From assembly GCA_019873645.1 (NCBI GenBank), contig JAIOAX010000016.1, positions 39,928 to 103,927 of the forward strand: a DNA stretch of 64,000 bases. Direction: 5' to 3'. This document shows, one piece after another, positions 7,847-16,769 of the stretch (within the stretch, counting starts at the first letter, position 1; every line of letters starts with the position of its first letter). The position numbers and the translations under genes are program-made. Below the pieces are notes generated by a model that was not told where the DNA came from, did not search any database, and saw only the letters and a list, made by a program, of their open reading frames with translations. This DNA is from Chloroflexota bacterium (GTDB taxonomy: Bacteria > Chloroflexota > Anaerolineae > B4-G1 > SLSP01).

Positions 7847-9376
7847 ATGAAAACCGGGGTACGGTCACATATTCCCCATATTTCCATCGAACATCTCTGG
7901 GGACTGGTAGTCATTGCGGGTATCTTCATCTTCGTGAACACCCACCCTATCCGCCCGCATGATTTCTGGTGGCACATCGCCGCCGGGCGCGAACTGGCGC
8001 GTACCGGACAGATTCCCCAGGTAGATCGTTACTCGCAAATGCTGACCGGCACGCCCTACCCGGCTTACCAGACCTTTTGGCTACCGGAATGGCTATTATA
8101 TCAGCTTTACAGACTCGGCGGCGTGCCGCTCGTCATCTGCTTTCAAAGTATCCTGGTGACCACCACCTACGCCTTAATCCTGGGGCTGGCGCTACGCTGT
8201 TCCGGCAGTTGGCGCGCCGCGGCCTTCGGAACGCTTTTCGCTGCCGCGCTGGGTATCAACGACTGGAATGTACGGCCTCAGACCATTGCTTTCCTCATTG
8301 CGGCTTTGTTCCTGAACGCTATGGATGCCTATCGCCGCCGCCCGCGTGCCTGGTTGCTGTTGATCTTCCCCCTCAGCATGGCGATCTGGGTCAACAGTCA
8401 CGGCACCTTTCCCCTGGGACTGACACTCATCGGATTATGGGGCGCGGAGGAAGCCTGGAACGCCTGGCATACCCGTCGGTGGCGGCCCTTGTGTGCACCG
8501 GTCGTCGCCGCATGCGCCGCAACGCTGGCATGTCTGCTCAACCCACGCGGCATTGGGATAGTGCACTATGTTACTTCGATGACCACCAACCCGGTGATCC
8601 AGAATCTGGTGGTGGAGTGGGCCGCCCCCACCTTTAACACGCTCGGCGGGACGCTGTTCCTGGGAGGCTTGCTGCTCAGCGCCGCCGTTTTGGCGCTCTC
8701 CCCCAAGCGCCCCACCCCCTTCCAGATGCTGGTCTTTCTAATTTTTGGCGCCCTGGGATTGAAAACACTGCGCGGCGCAATCTGGTTTGGCCTGGCACTG
8801 GGTCCGACACTGGCGGAGCATGGGAAAAGAATCGGCGAATGGGTGAATCAGCGAATCGGCGAGTCAGCAAATCTCCCTACTCCCTACTCCCTACTCCCTA
8901 CTCCTTACTCCTTACTCAACGTGCTGCTGGCCAGCATGGTGGTGCTGGGAGCATTGCTGTCCCTACCATGGTTCAAACCCTGGTGGCCACTACCGCCGGA
9001 GAAAGCGGGCTGGCTCTCGGCAGAGACACCCGTCGCCGCAACCGAATTTCTACTCCGAGAACACGTGCCGGGACCGTTATTTCATGATATGGGGTTTGGC
9101 AGTTACCTCATCTGGGCGGCGCAACCGCAGTATCCGGTCTTCGTGGACCCGCGCATTGAACTCTATCCCGCCGAGATGTGGCTGGATTACCTGCGCATTT
9201 CCGCCGCCGCGCCCGGCTGGGAAGAGCGGCTTGAAAGATACGAAATCCGCACGCTGATGCTCAGTTTGCAAGAACAAGCGGGGTTAGTCGCGGCGGCGCG
9301 CGCGTCTGGAGAGTGGAGAGAGGTCTATCGTGACGCCACAAGCATCATCCTGACCTATGCGGGGCTGCCCGATTAA
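7847..9376 (+). CDS. Polytopic membrane protein, GT-C glycosyltransferase-like
   Basis: The 509-residue protein has about ten membrane helices, an early HDFWWHIAAGRELARTG motif in the first outer loop and a soluble C-terminal part with DPRIELYP. It resembles the protein at 16766-18295 over most of its length, so the two are paralogs. The layout recalls GT-C lipid-linked sugar transferases, but no substrate can be named. The start is the ATG at 7847; a TTG at 7823 is possible. Residues about 343-357 contain a tandem YSLLPTP repeat coded by a minisatellite-like DNA stretch. It heads a five-gene co-directional set. Confidence 0.75.
   Translation: MKTGVRSHIPHISIEHLWGLVVIAGIFIFVNTHPIRPHDFWWHIAAGRELARTGQIPQVDRYSQMLTGTPYPAYQTFWLPEWLLYQLYRLGGVPLVICFQSILVTTTYALILGLALRCSGSWRAAAFGTLFAAALGINDWNVRPQTIAFLIAALFLNAMDAYRRRPRAWLLLIFPLSMAIWVNSHGTFPLGLTLIGLWGAEEAWNAWHTRRWRPLCAPVVAACAATLACLLNPRGIGIVHYVTSMTTNPVIQNLVVEWAAPTFNTLGGTLFLGGLLLSAAVLALSPKRPTPFQMLVFLIFGALGLKTLRGAIWFGLALGPTLAEHGKRIGEWVNQRIGESANLPTPYSLLPTPYSLLNVLLASMVVLGALLSLPWFKPWWPLPPEKAGWLSAETPVAATEFLLREHVPGPLFHDMGFGSYLIWAAQPQYPVFVDPRIELYPAEMWLDYLRISAAAPGWEERLERYEIRTLMLSLQEQAGLVAAARASGEWREVYRDATSIILTYAGLPD
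8873..8919 (+). repeat. CTCCCTACTC tandem repeat inside a coding gene
   Basis: Several copies of a CTCCCTACTC unit, degenerating to CTCCTTACTC, sit in frame in the membrane protein gene. They follow a run of GAATCGGCGAATGGGTGAAT-like units. The translation is a YSLLPTP repeat that the paralog at 16766-18295 lacks. Confidence 0.85.
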
Positions 9377-9407
9377 CAACAATCAAGCTACTTTCAACAA
9401 GGAGGCT

Positions 9408-10337
9408 ATGGTGGAGACTATAGTGGATGTCCAGATTCAAGACACCATGATGACCGGCGTATCAGTGGTAGTCCCCGCCTACAATGAAGAATTGGGGATT
9501 GGGCCGGTGCTGGAACAGTTGCGTAACGTGTTGACAAACGCGCCGTTCGCCCACGAAATCATCGTCGTAGATGATGGCTCGCAAGATAACACCGCAGCAG
9601 TCGTCCGCCAGTATCCCGATGTACGCCTGCTCACCCACAAACGCAACCTGGGCTACGGCGCAGCGTTGAAAACGGCCATTCGTCATGCGCACTACGGCCT
9701 CATCTGCATTACTGACGCCGACGGTACTTATCCCAATGCGCGCATCCCTGAACTTGTAAACCAACTCGCCAACAACGACTACGATATGGTTGTCGGTGCA
9801 CGGAAAGGCACCGAGGTCGTCATACCCTGGATACGCAAACCGGCCAAGTGGATTATCGGGAAGCTTGCCGAACTAATCGCCGGGCAGCCTATTCCCGACA
9901 TCAACTCCGGGCTACGGGTTTTCAAACGTGCCGTTGCGCTACGGTTTTTCAGCATGCTCCCCGACGGATTCTCCTTCACGACCACGCTCACGTTGGGGAT
10001 GCTGACCAACGGCTATGCTGTCACCTATATGCCCATCAACTATATGGCGCGAACCGGGAAATCGAAGATCAAGCCGGTACGCGACACGCTGAACTTTGTC
10101 AATCTGATTCTGCGGATGGCGTTGTACTTTGCGCCGCTTAAAATTTTCCTGCCGTTGAGCGGGTTCCTGTTGTTACTGGGATTGCTATGGGGCATTTTCA
10201 GTTGGGCGGTGTTGAAACGTCTGGCCGATGTGAGCACCGTGGTCATCATTATGGCGGCCGTTCAAATCGCAGCGGTAGGGATGCTCGCGGAACTCATTGA
10301 TCGGCGGCTGCCGAATTATTACCGGGAGGAAGAATGA
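9408..10337 (+). CDS. Family 2 glycosyltransferase with C-terminal membrane helices
   Basis: The 309-residue protein has a GT-A fold N-terminal domain: VSVVVPAYNEELGIGPVLEQL, then VVDDGSQDNT, then the DADGTYP metal-binding triad. It ends with two membrane helices, as in DPM1/polyprenyl-phosphate glycosyltransferases. It probably transfers a sugar from a nucleotide donor to a polyprenyl phosphate or glycolipid. The start after GGAGGCT at 9408 is closely spaced; GTG 9411 is an alternative. Its stop overlaps the next start (ATGA). Confidence 0.9.
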   Translation: MVETIVDVQIQDTMMTGVSVVVPAYNEELGIGPVLEQLRNVLTNAPFAHEIIVVDDGSQDNTAAVVRQYPDVRLLTHKRNLGYGAALKTAIRHAHYGLICITDADGTYPNARIPELVNQLANNDYDMVVGARKGTEVVIPWIRKPAKWIIGKLAELIAGQPIPDINSGLRVFKRAVALRFFSMLPDGFSFTTTLTLGMLTNGYAVTYMPINYMARTGKSKIKPVRDTLNFVNLILRMALYFAPLKIFLPLSGFLLLLGLLWGIFSWAVLKRLADVSTVVIIMAAVQIAAVGMLAELIDRRLPNYYREEE

Positions 10338-11002
10338 CGACGGGCGTCTACGATATTGATTATTTTGAAGGCCGCCGCCACAAACGACAGTTTATCTATC
10401 GCTTGCGCCGCCGCACCGACGAAGTAGAACGCGTACTGCGCCGCTATCACCACAGACCTTTGCGCGTGATCGTGGATGTCGGTACAGCAGATGGATTGAT
10501 GCTGGCCGACTTGCGCAAACGCCTGGGACCGTTGACCTTCCTGGGCATTGATTACAGCCTGCCGCTCCTGCGTGCCGTGGTTCTTGAAGGCGTGTACAAA
10601 GGACAGGGAGATGCCCTGGCCTTGCCGGTGCGTAGCCAGGCGGCAGATGCCGTCATCGCCACGGCGGTCATCGAACATGTCCCCAACGCAGACGCCTTAC
10701 TGGGCGAATGCTGGCGGATACTACGGCCCGGCGGATTACTGGTGTTGACGACCCCCAATCCGTTGATGGACTGTCTCGCTGCAATCCTGGGGATCTTGAA
10801 GGACGCCCAACACAGCCAAACTTTTACCCTCAAGGAACTCTCCACACGCGTGACAAAGCATGGTTTCGAGATTGTAGAAGCGCGTAAGTTTATGTTGTCC
10901 CCCATCGGTTTTCCGGCAGAAAAAACCATCGAGCGGGTCTTTGGGCCATTGGGACTTCAGTTCATGATGGCGAATCAACTGGTCGTTGGACGCAAAAGCT
11001 GA
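10334..11002 (+). CDS. SAM-dependent methyltransferase (Methyltransf_11 type)
   Basis: The 222-residue protein has a class I methyltransferase core: motif I VIVDVGTADGLMLADL, an acidic residue after it in FLGIDYS, and AVIATAVIEHV as post-motif. It starts inside the stop of the glycosyltransferase gene, so translation is coupled. The late RPGGLLVLTTPNP segment matches the usual strand-5 region. It probably modifies a sugar or lipid intermediate of this gene set; the acceptor is unknown. Confidence 0.88.
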   Translation: MTTGVYDIDYFEGRRHKRQFIYRLRRRTDEVERVLRRYHHRPLRVIVDVGTADGLMLADLRKRLGPLTFLGIDYSLPLLRAVVLEGVYKGQGDALALPVRSQAADAVIATAVIEHVPNADALLGECWRILRPGGLLVLTTPNPLMDCLAAILGILKDAQHSQTFTLKELSTRVTKHGFEIVEARKFMLSPIGFPAEKTIERVFGPLGLQFMMANQLVVGRKS

Positions 11003-11052
11003 AGTATTCCCATACCCGTTATGAACACAATGACATACAGAGGAGAGAGGAA

Positions 11053-12471
11053 ATGAAAGTTCTGTTAATCAATCCACCGAGCGAACAAGAACTTATCGGC
11101 AACAACCCGGCCATCATAGAAGAGGAACGGGGATACAATCCGCCTCTGGGACTCCTATACGTGGCGGCATACCTGGAATCCCATGCGGCGCGTGAACATG
11201 AAGTCACCGTCATTGATGCCCAGGTGGAAGAACTATCATACACACAACTCGCCGAACGGATCAAACAGATTGCTCCCGATGTCGTTGGATTGACAGCGAT
11301 GACTTTTACGCTGCTGGACGTTATCCATACCATCCAGGTGGTGAAAGCCCATGCCCCCCAGGCGCGAGTGGTAGTAGGCGGGCCGCATGCGCATTTGTTC
11401 CCCGCAGAAACGCTCAGTCTGCCCGGCGTTGATTTTGTCGTTATAGGTGAAGGAGAAGAAGCCTTCTACCAGTTGGTACAACACCTGGACACTCCAGAGC
11501 AACTGGCACAGATTCGCGGACTGGTGTTCCGTCACGCTGGTCAGATTGTAAAAACCGGGGCCGCCGCGATGATTCAAGACCTGGACAGTCTACCGTTTCC
11601 CGCGCGGCACCTGACGCCGTATCAAAAATACTCCTCTCTACTGGCACGTCGCAACCCCATCACGACCATGTTTACCAGCCGCGGCTGCCCGTTCCGTTGC
11701 GCCTTTTGCGACCGCCCGCACCTCGGCAAACGCTTCCGTGCGCGCTCTCCCCAAAACGTCGTGGATGAAATGGCGGCCTGCGTCAATCTGGGCATTTATG
11801 AATTCCTCATTTACGATGATACGTTTACGGTAGATCGCAAGCGCGTCTTGGGCATCTGCGAGGAAATCCGGCAGCGAAAACTGGATATCGGCTGGGACAT
11901 TCGCGCGCGGGTAGATACAGTGGATGAGTCTCTGCTCGCAGCACTCCGCGCCGCCGGCTGTGAACGCATCCACTATGGCGTAGAAGCCGGTACTGAAAAA
12001 ATCCTCAAAGTCCTCAACAAGGGCATCACCCTGCCCCAAGTGCAAAATGCGTTCAAATGGACCAAGAAAGCCGGTATAGAGACATTGGCCTACTTTATGA
12101 TCGGCTCTCCTACAGAAACGCGAGAAGACATTTTGCAAACGATCAGGTTTGCCGAGCGTCTCGATCCGGACTATGTGCACATCACGATTTTGACGCCTTT
12201 TCCGGGCACCCAGATATACTTCGATGGCCTGGCTCAGGGGGTCTTTACCGAAGATTTCTGGCAAAAGTTTGCCGCCGATCCAACACCCAATTTTGTGCCC
12301 CGTTACTGGGAACAAGAACTTTCAACCGCTGAACTCATCACTATGTTGAACCAGGCATACAAACGGTTTTATCTGCGCCCGCGCTATATCTGGAAACGTC
12401 TCACACGGGTTCGTTCCCTGAGGGAATTAGCGCGCAAGGCCCATGCCGGTATCAAAGTATTACGTCTGTAG
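11053..12471 (+). CDS. B12-binding radical SAM protein
   Basis: The 472-residue protein has an N-terminal cobalamin-binding domain (about 1-150, LLINPPSEQEL start and VVGGPHAHLFP) and a radical SAM domain whose 4Fe-4S ligands are in RGCPFRCAFC (CxxxCxxC). Such BchE/HpnP-like enzymes do methylations or rearrangements on lipids and cofactors. The reaction cannot be told from sequence. It lies between a methyltransferase and a GT87-like protein, so a lipid or glycolipid substrate is likely. GGAGAGAGGAA precedes the ATG. Confidence 0.92.
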   Translation: MKVLLINPPSEQELIGNNPAIIEEERGYNPPLGLLYVAAYLESHAAREHEVTVIDAQVEELSYTQLAERIKQIAPDVVGLTAMTFTLLDVIHTIQVVKAHAPQARVVVGGPHAHLFPAETLSLPGVDFVVIGEGEEAFYQLVQHLDTPEQLAQIRGLVFRHAGQIVKTGAAAMIQDLDSLPFPARHLTPYQKYSSLLARRNPITTMFTSRGCPFRCAFCDRPHLGKRFRARSPQNVVDEMAACVNLGIYEFLIYDDTFTVDRKRVLGICEEIRQRKLDIGWDIRARVDTVDESLLAALRAAGCERIHYGVEAGTEKILKVLNKGITLPQVQNAFKWTKKAGIETLAYFMIGSPTETREDILQTIRFAERLDPDYVHITILTPFPGTQIYFDGLAQGVFTEDFWQKFAADPTPNFVPRYWEQELSTAELITMLNQAYKRFYLRPRYIWKRLTRVRSLRELARKAHAGIKVLRL

Positions 12472-12495
12472 CTTTCCAGTGTTTTAAGGAAACCT

Positions 12496-13773
12496 ATGTC
12501 TGAGTCCAATCAAATCACACAACACCCTCTACTCCGCTGGCTGACGCCCTTGCTGACACCGCGCCGTATGAACTATGCCAAATGGCTCGGCGGCGCGCTG
12601 TGGGCAGCGTGGCTGATAAGCCTGCTCCTGGGGCCGGGGAACTTCGATTTGGCCGGGCAGGTCATCGGCACCGATTTCCTGCAATACTACACCGCCGGCT
12701 ACATCGTGCGCTACGGTGATCCCACACGCCTCTACGATATCCAGTATCAGGCAGACCTGGAAATTCAGCTTGTGGGGCCAGAGGTATCCGGCTTCTACGG
12801 TTTTATCCTGCCACCCTTTATGGCCTGGTTCTTCTGGCCCTTCGCCCGGTTGCCCTACGTCTGGAGTTTTGCCCTGTGGAGTCTGCTGGGACTGTTACTG
12901 TTGTGGCTAAGCCTGAAATGGCTGCTTCTCCCGGCCACTCACCCGCGACCGGTATTCGTTTGGTGTCTCACCTGGTTTCCGGTCTTCGCGGCGATGGCAT
13001 TCGGACAAAACTCTCTGCTGAGCCTGTTTCTGTTTGCCCTGACCTATCGGCTATGGTCGCGGGAGCGACCATTCTGGGCCGGGATGACAGCCAGTTTGCT
13101 GGCCTACAAACCACAACTGTTGTTAGGGTTGGGCCTCCTGTGGCTGTTGCGCTGGCGCAAAGATTGGCGCACGCTGTTGGGAATGGGCATAGGGGGAAGT
13201 GTCCTGGTGGCACTATGCTTTGTGACGTTGCCCGAAGCCAGCCGCGCTTACATTGATTTTGCGCTTACCGTCATTCCCAACATTCCCAACTGGCCGGGAC
13301 GACAACTCTGGCACATGCAAACGTTTTATGAGTTCTGGTTGCTTTTGCTGCCGGGATTGCCGGTCGTAGCCACCATAGCGCGCTGGATTTTTATCGGCAT
13401 CGGCGGGATAGCCTTTGTGCGTTTTGTACGCCGCTACCAGACAGACAAACACCTGCTCTACGCCGGGATGATGTGTCTGCTCATCTGGATTACGCCCCAC
13501 GCCAACATCTACGAAATGAGCCTCCTGCTCATTCCCGCGCTGCTGTTATGGGAACATCGCCCGGAACTGCGACTGGGATGGCGGCGGCTCTTTGTCCTGT
13601 TGTGGCTGGCGTTTTTGTTCGGCGGGCCGCTGGTTTACGCGCAACTGGAAGTCCTGCACCTGCCCTTTGCGGTGCAGATCGGCGTACCGCTGTGGATGAT
13701 GGCGTTCTATCTGGCTTACACGTGGCTCATGATGCCGGAACAGGAAGCCACTGGGGCAGTTTCCCTGATGTAA
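12496..13773 (+). CDS. GT87 (DUF2029)-like membrane glycosyltransferase
   Basis: The 425-residue protein has about ten membrane helices and an outer-loop motif DFLQYYTAGYIVRYGDPTRL followed by YD, which matches the DF-YY-G-LYD pattern of GT87/DUF2029 (mannosyltransferase-like proteins using polyprenyl-phosphate sugars). The later YKPQLLLGLGLLWLLRWR segment is also family-like. It is the last gene of the plus-strand set, and its end faces the minus-strand set with only 5 bases between stops. Confidence 0.85.
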   Translation: MSESNQITQHPLLRWLTPLLTPRRMNYAKWLGGALWAAWLISLLLGPGNFDLAGQVIGTDFLQYYTAGYIVRYGDPTRLYDIQYQADLEIQLVGPEVSGFYGFILPPFMAWFFWPFARLPYVWSFALWSLLGLLLLWLSLKWLLLPATHPRPVFVWCLTWFPVFAAMAFGQNSLLSLFLFALTYRLWSRERPFWAGMTASLLAYKPQLLLGLGLLWLLRWRKDWRTLLGMGIGGSVLVALCFVTLPEASRAYIDFALTVIPNIPNWPGRQLWHMQTFYEFWLLLLPGLPVVATIARWIFIGIGGIAFVRFVRRYQTDKHLLYAGMMCLLIWITPHANIYEMSLLLIPALLLWEHRPELRLGWRRLFVLLWLAFLFGGPLVYAQLEVLHLPFAVQIGVPLWMMAFYLAYTWLMMPEQEATGAVSLM

Positions 13774-13778
13774 CTCGA

Positions 13779-14771
13779 CTACGCCATCGAAAGCCGGTCA
13801 GGCGCTTCAGGCGTTTCCAACCATTGCTTGGTCCGTCGCAGCCCCGTGAGCAAGGTCACCTGCGGCACCCAGCGCAATACGCGGCGCGCTTTCTCGATAT
13901 TCACCACCCGCCGGCGAATATTATCAATGTCGCGGCGATCAATGTAAATCGGTGCGGACTCCAATCCATACAAGTCCAGCACGGCACGGGCCAATGCTTC
14001 GATGCTGGTTTCTACGCCGGTGCCCACATTGAAAACTTCCCCTTCGGATTTTGGCGACAGCGCCGCCAGTAAGGTCGCTTCGACCGCATCTTCGACAAAA
14101 GTGAAATCGCGCGTCTGTTGACCGTCGCCGTGAATCGCCGGAGGCTGCCCGAGTTGCGCGCGCTGCATGAACTTCGCCACCACACCACAATAGGGATTTT
14201 GAGGGTCTTGCCACAACCCGTAAACATTGGAATAGCGCACTACCACCACCGGCACGTCATAGCTTTCATAAAATGCCTGACAGTATCCCTCACCGCTAAA
14301 TTTGCTGACCGCATAAGGCGTCAATAAACTGATCCGGTCATCCTCATTGATGGGCAAATAACGCGGATTGCCATAAACCGAAACCGAAGACGTATAAACC
14401 ACCCGTTGTGGGTGAAAATCACGGGCGGCCAACAGCACATTCAACGTCCCCCCGATATTGGTCTCAAAATCCTCGTAAGGATTACGAGTCGAGGCAATAA
14501 TATTACGTGCGGCCAAATGAAAAACCAATTCCGCCTGCGAGACCAGTTCTCGCACTAAGCCAGCATCGGTGACACTACCTCGCACCAGATGGTAGTGGGC
14601 AGAATCAATCCCGCGCAAGTTCTCGACACGCCCGGTGAAGAAGTCGTCCAATACCGTGACTTCCGCGCCTTCGCCAATCAGCCGGCGCACCAGATTCGAG
14701 CCGATAAAACCTGCACCGCCGGTCACCAGCACCCGCCGACCGCTCAGTTCGCTTTTCACCGCATAATTCAC
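13779..14771 (-). CDS. NAD-dependent epimerase/dehydratase (extended SDR)
   Basis: The 330-residue protein is an extended SDR: Rossmann motif TGGAGFIGSNLVRRL near residue 15, catalytic YAVSKFSGE (Tyr and Lys) near 155 and a serine cluster TSSVSVYG before it. It most resembles UDP-glucose 4-epimerase or related nucleotide-sugar enzymes. The GTG start overlaps the upstream stop codon (GTGA). It is the last gene of the minus-strand set and probably feeds sugar donors to its glycosyltransferases. Confidence 0.92.
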   Translation of the reverse strand: MNYAVKSELSGRRVLVTGGAGFIGSNLVRRLIGEGAEVTVLDDFFTGRVENLRGIDSAHYHLVRGSVTDAGLVRELVSQAELVFHLAARNIIASTRNPYEDFETNIGGTLNVLLAARDFHPQRVVYTSSVSVYGNPRYLPINEDDRISLLTPYAVSKFSGEGYCQAFYESYDVPVVVVRYSNVYGLWQDPQNPYCGVVAKFMQRAQLGQPPAIHGDGQQTRDFTFVEDAVEATLLAALSPKSEGEVFNVGTGVETSIEALARAVLDLYGLESAPIYIDRRDIDNIRRRVVNIEKARRVLRWVPQVTLLTGLRRTKQWLETPEAPDRLSMA

Positions 14772-15493
14772 TTTTTCACCCCCAACGTCAAATAAATCAT
14801 CGGACGCAAAATCCGCCACCAATCACGCACTGGTTTCATCTTGGTCGTACCGCCGGTATGATAGATAACTTTCATGGGCGCCTCAGTCACTTTATAGCCC
14901 TCGCGCACCGCTTTGTAAAACAAATACGGCTCTAACTCGTATGTGTTTAACCAGTCTTGCCAGAGATTGATCTTGCCGTCGGCAAAAATCCGCACGTGAA
15001 ACGCCCGTCCGCCGTTGGTCGCGTCGGTGCAGGCAAAACCGGTCAATAAACGAAAGGTCGCCGCATAGACCCAGGTGAAGAAACGACGAAACCAGTTGAT
15101 GTTGGGCGATTGCAAGCCACGGAAACGGCGTGACCCTTGAACAAAATCATAGCCTTCTTCAAGGATCGGGCGCAGCAAGCCGGGCAATTCTGTGGGATCG
15201 TGTTGATCGTCCCCGGAAAGGATCGCTACCACCGAGAAATCATGCGCCAGCGCGTAATCAATGCCGGTGCGGATTGCCGCACCCACGCCGGCATTGCGCT
15301 CATGACGCACGACCCAGGCGCCAGCCGCCGCCGCTTCAGCCGCAGTATCGTCCCGCGAGCCGTCATCTACCACTACAATGCCGTCCACGGCCTGTGTCAA
15401 GGCCTTCCGCACCACCCGCCCGATTTTTCCTTGTTCATTATAGGCCGGAATGACCACTAAAACCCGTGGTTTTTGCGTTTCTTGAGCTACCAT
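14768..15493 (-). CDS. Family 2 glycosyltransferase
   Basis: The 241-residue protein has the GT2 fold: PRVLVVIPAYNEQGKIGRVV, then IVVVDDGSRDDTA, then SGDDQHDP as the metal-binding motif. It resembles polyprenyl-phosphate glucosyl/mannosyltransferases but has no obvious C-terminal membrane helix. The ATG after GGGAGGGAAAGG is chosen over a longer in-frame extension. The stop overlaps the SDR start, so translation is coupled. Confidence 0.9.
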   Translation of the reverse strand: MVAQETQKPRVLVVIPAYNEQGKIGRVVRKALTQAVDGIVVVDDGSRDDTAAEAAAAGAWVVRHERNAGVGAAIRTGIDYALAHDFSVVAILSGDDQHDPTELPGLLRPILEEGYDFVQGSRRFRGLQSPNINWFRRFFTWVYAATFRLLTGFACTDATNGGRAFHVRIFADGKINLWQDWLNTYELEPYLFYKAVREGYKVTEAPMKVIYHTGGTTKMKPVRDWWRILRPMIYLTLGVKK

Positions 15494-15524
15494 TGGCCCC
15501 TTTCCCTCCCCTAAGTCTGCTCTC

Positions 15525-16769
15525 CTACGGTACCCAGGTCTCCAACACAAACAACACAGTTAAAAAACACATCCCCACGGCTCCGCTCCCCACCAGCAAC
15601 AGACGCTGCCAGGAACGTCGTATCAGTGGCGCCAGCCCGATGAATACCGGGAAGGCCAGGAACAAATGTCGCGGCAGTCCCATATACGGATGCGCCATCC
15701 CTGTATGGTAACTCAGGCTGATCCCCACGACCGTCAGTCCATAGAGGCGATAAGAGGGGCGTAGACGTGGCCAGGCCAGGACAAATGCTATCAAAAACAT
15801 CGCCCCCAACACCAGATTCACAATCAAGTCAGTATCTGGTGTGCGCCACAGGCGAATGAGCGCCAGTTCCGCCGCTTTCCAGGGCCAGGTCAACACATGC
15901 GCCGCGCCTACCTTGCCGGCGCTCGGCGAGATCATCAACGAATAGATCAATCTGAAAGGAGAACTGAAATCGAGCTGCGGTCCACCAATCACGAAAACCC
16001 GATAGAGCGTCCACAACAACAACCCCAGGGGAAGCAACCCAAGCGCCAACCACTCCCGCCAGGCACGCAGCAGAGCGCGGATTGAGCCTTTGTGGGACGT
16101 CCACAGTTCCCATGCCAGCGGCATCATCAAGAAAAGCCCCTGCTGGCGGGTCAACACAGCCAGCGCGCCGGCGGCGCCTGCCAACCACCAGCGCCGCCGT
16201 CTGGCCCACCATAGCGTCAAGGCCGCCCACAGCATAAACAGGCTTTCATTGTAAGGGGCAAAAAAGATAAAAGCCACCGGGAAAAAGAACACCAGGTAAA
16301 ACGCCGTTGAAATCTGCGTCGGAGACAAATCCAGGGCCGCCAACCGCTCAAACACATATATAAAGGCGCTGAGCGCGGCCAATGTCACCAGCGATAAAGC
16401 CACCAGCGGCTCTACGCCGATGCGGGTCAATGGCCACGCTAACCAGGCATACAGCGGATGAAACGCATCGGTGCCATTGCCAAAGCGGTATCCCTCGGTG
16501 AGGATCCGCACATACCAGACGGCATCCCAGCGCTCCCAAGGCGCCAGCCAGACCCGCTGCAACCATTGCCTTAACGGCACAGAAGGTGGCCACAAGGCCA
16601 CAGATTGCTCCAACGGCGTCAAAGGACGTAAGGGGGAAACCCAGGCCGCACAGATACCGGTGATCAAGCGCAAAATAAGGCACAACACAACCCACTGCCA
16701 GAAAAATCGCGGCGCATTGTGGCGCGATGACTCAGACGTAGCCGTTGCTATTGCGGATGAATGATTCAT
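15525..16769 (-). CDS. PIG-V-like membrane mannosyltransferase
   Basis: The 414-residue protein has about ten membrane helices. The central segment FFPVAFIFFAPYNESLFMLW, followed by a Trp/Arg-rich loop and AVLTRQQG, matches the pattern of PIG-V (GT76), the GPI mannosyltransferase II family, and its bacterial relatives. It probably adds a hexose from a polyprenyl-phosphate donor on the outer face of the membrane. The ATG overlaps the upstream gene's stop (ATGA). Confidence 0.8.
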   Translation of the reverse strand: MNHSSAIATATSESSRHNAPRFFWQWVVLCLILRLITGICAAWVSPLRPLTPLEQSVALWPPSVPLRQWLQRVWLAPWERWDAVWYVRILTEGYRFGNGTDAFHPLYAWLAWPLTRIGVEPLVALSLVTLAALSAFIYVFERLAALDLSPTQISTAFYLVFFFPVAFIFFAPYNESLFMLWAALTLWWARRRRWWLAGAAGALAVLTRQQGLFLMMPLAWELWTSHKGSIRALLRAWREWLALGLLPLGLLLWTLYRVFVIGGPQLDFSSPFRLIYSLMISPSAGKVGAAHVLTWPWKAAELALIRLWRTPDTDLIVNLVLGAMFLIAFVLAWPRLRPSYRLYGLTVVGISLSYHTGMAHPYMGLPRHLFLAFPVFIGLAPLIRRSWQRLLLVGSGAVGMCFLTVLFVLETWVP

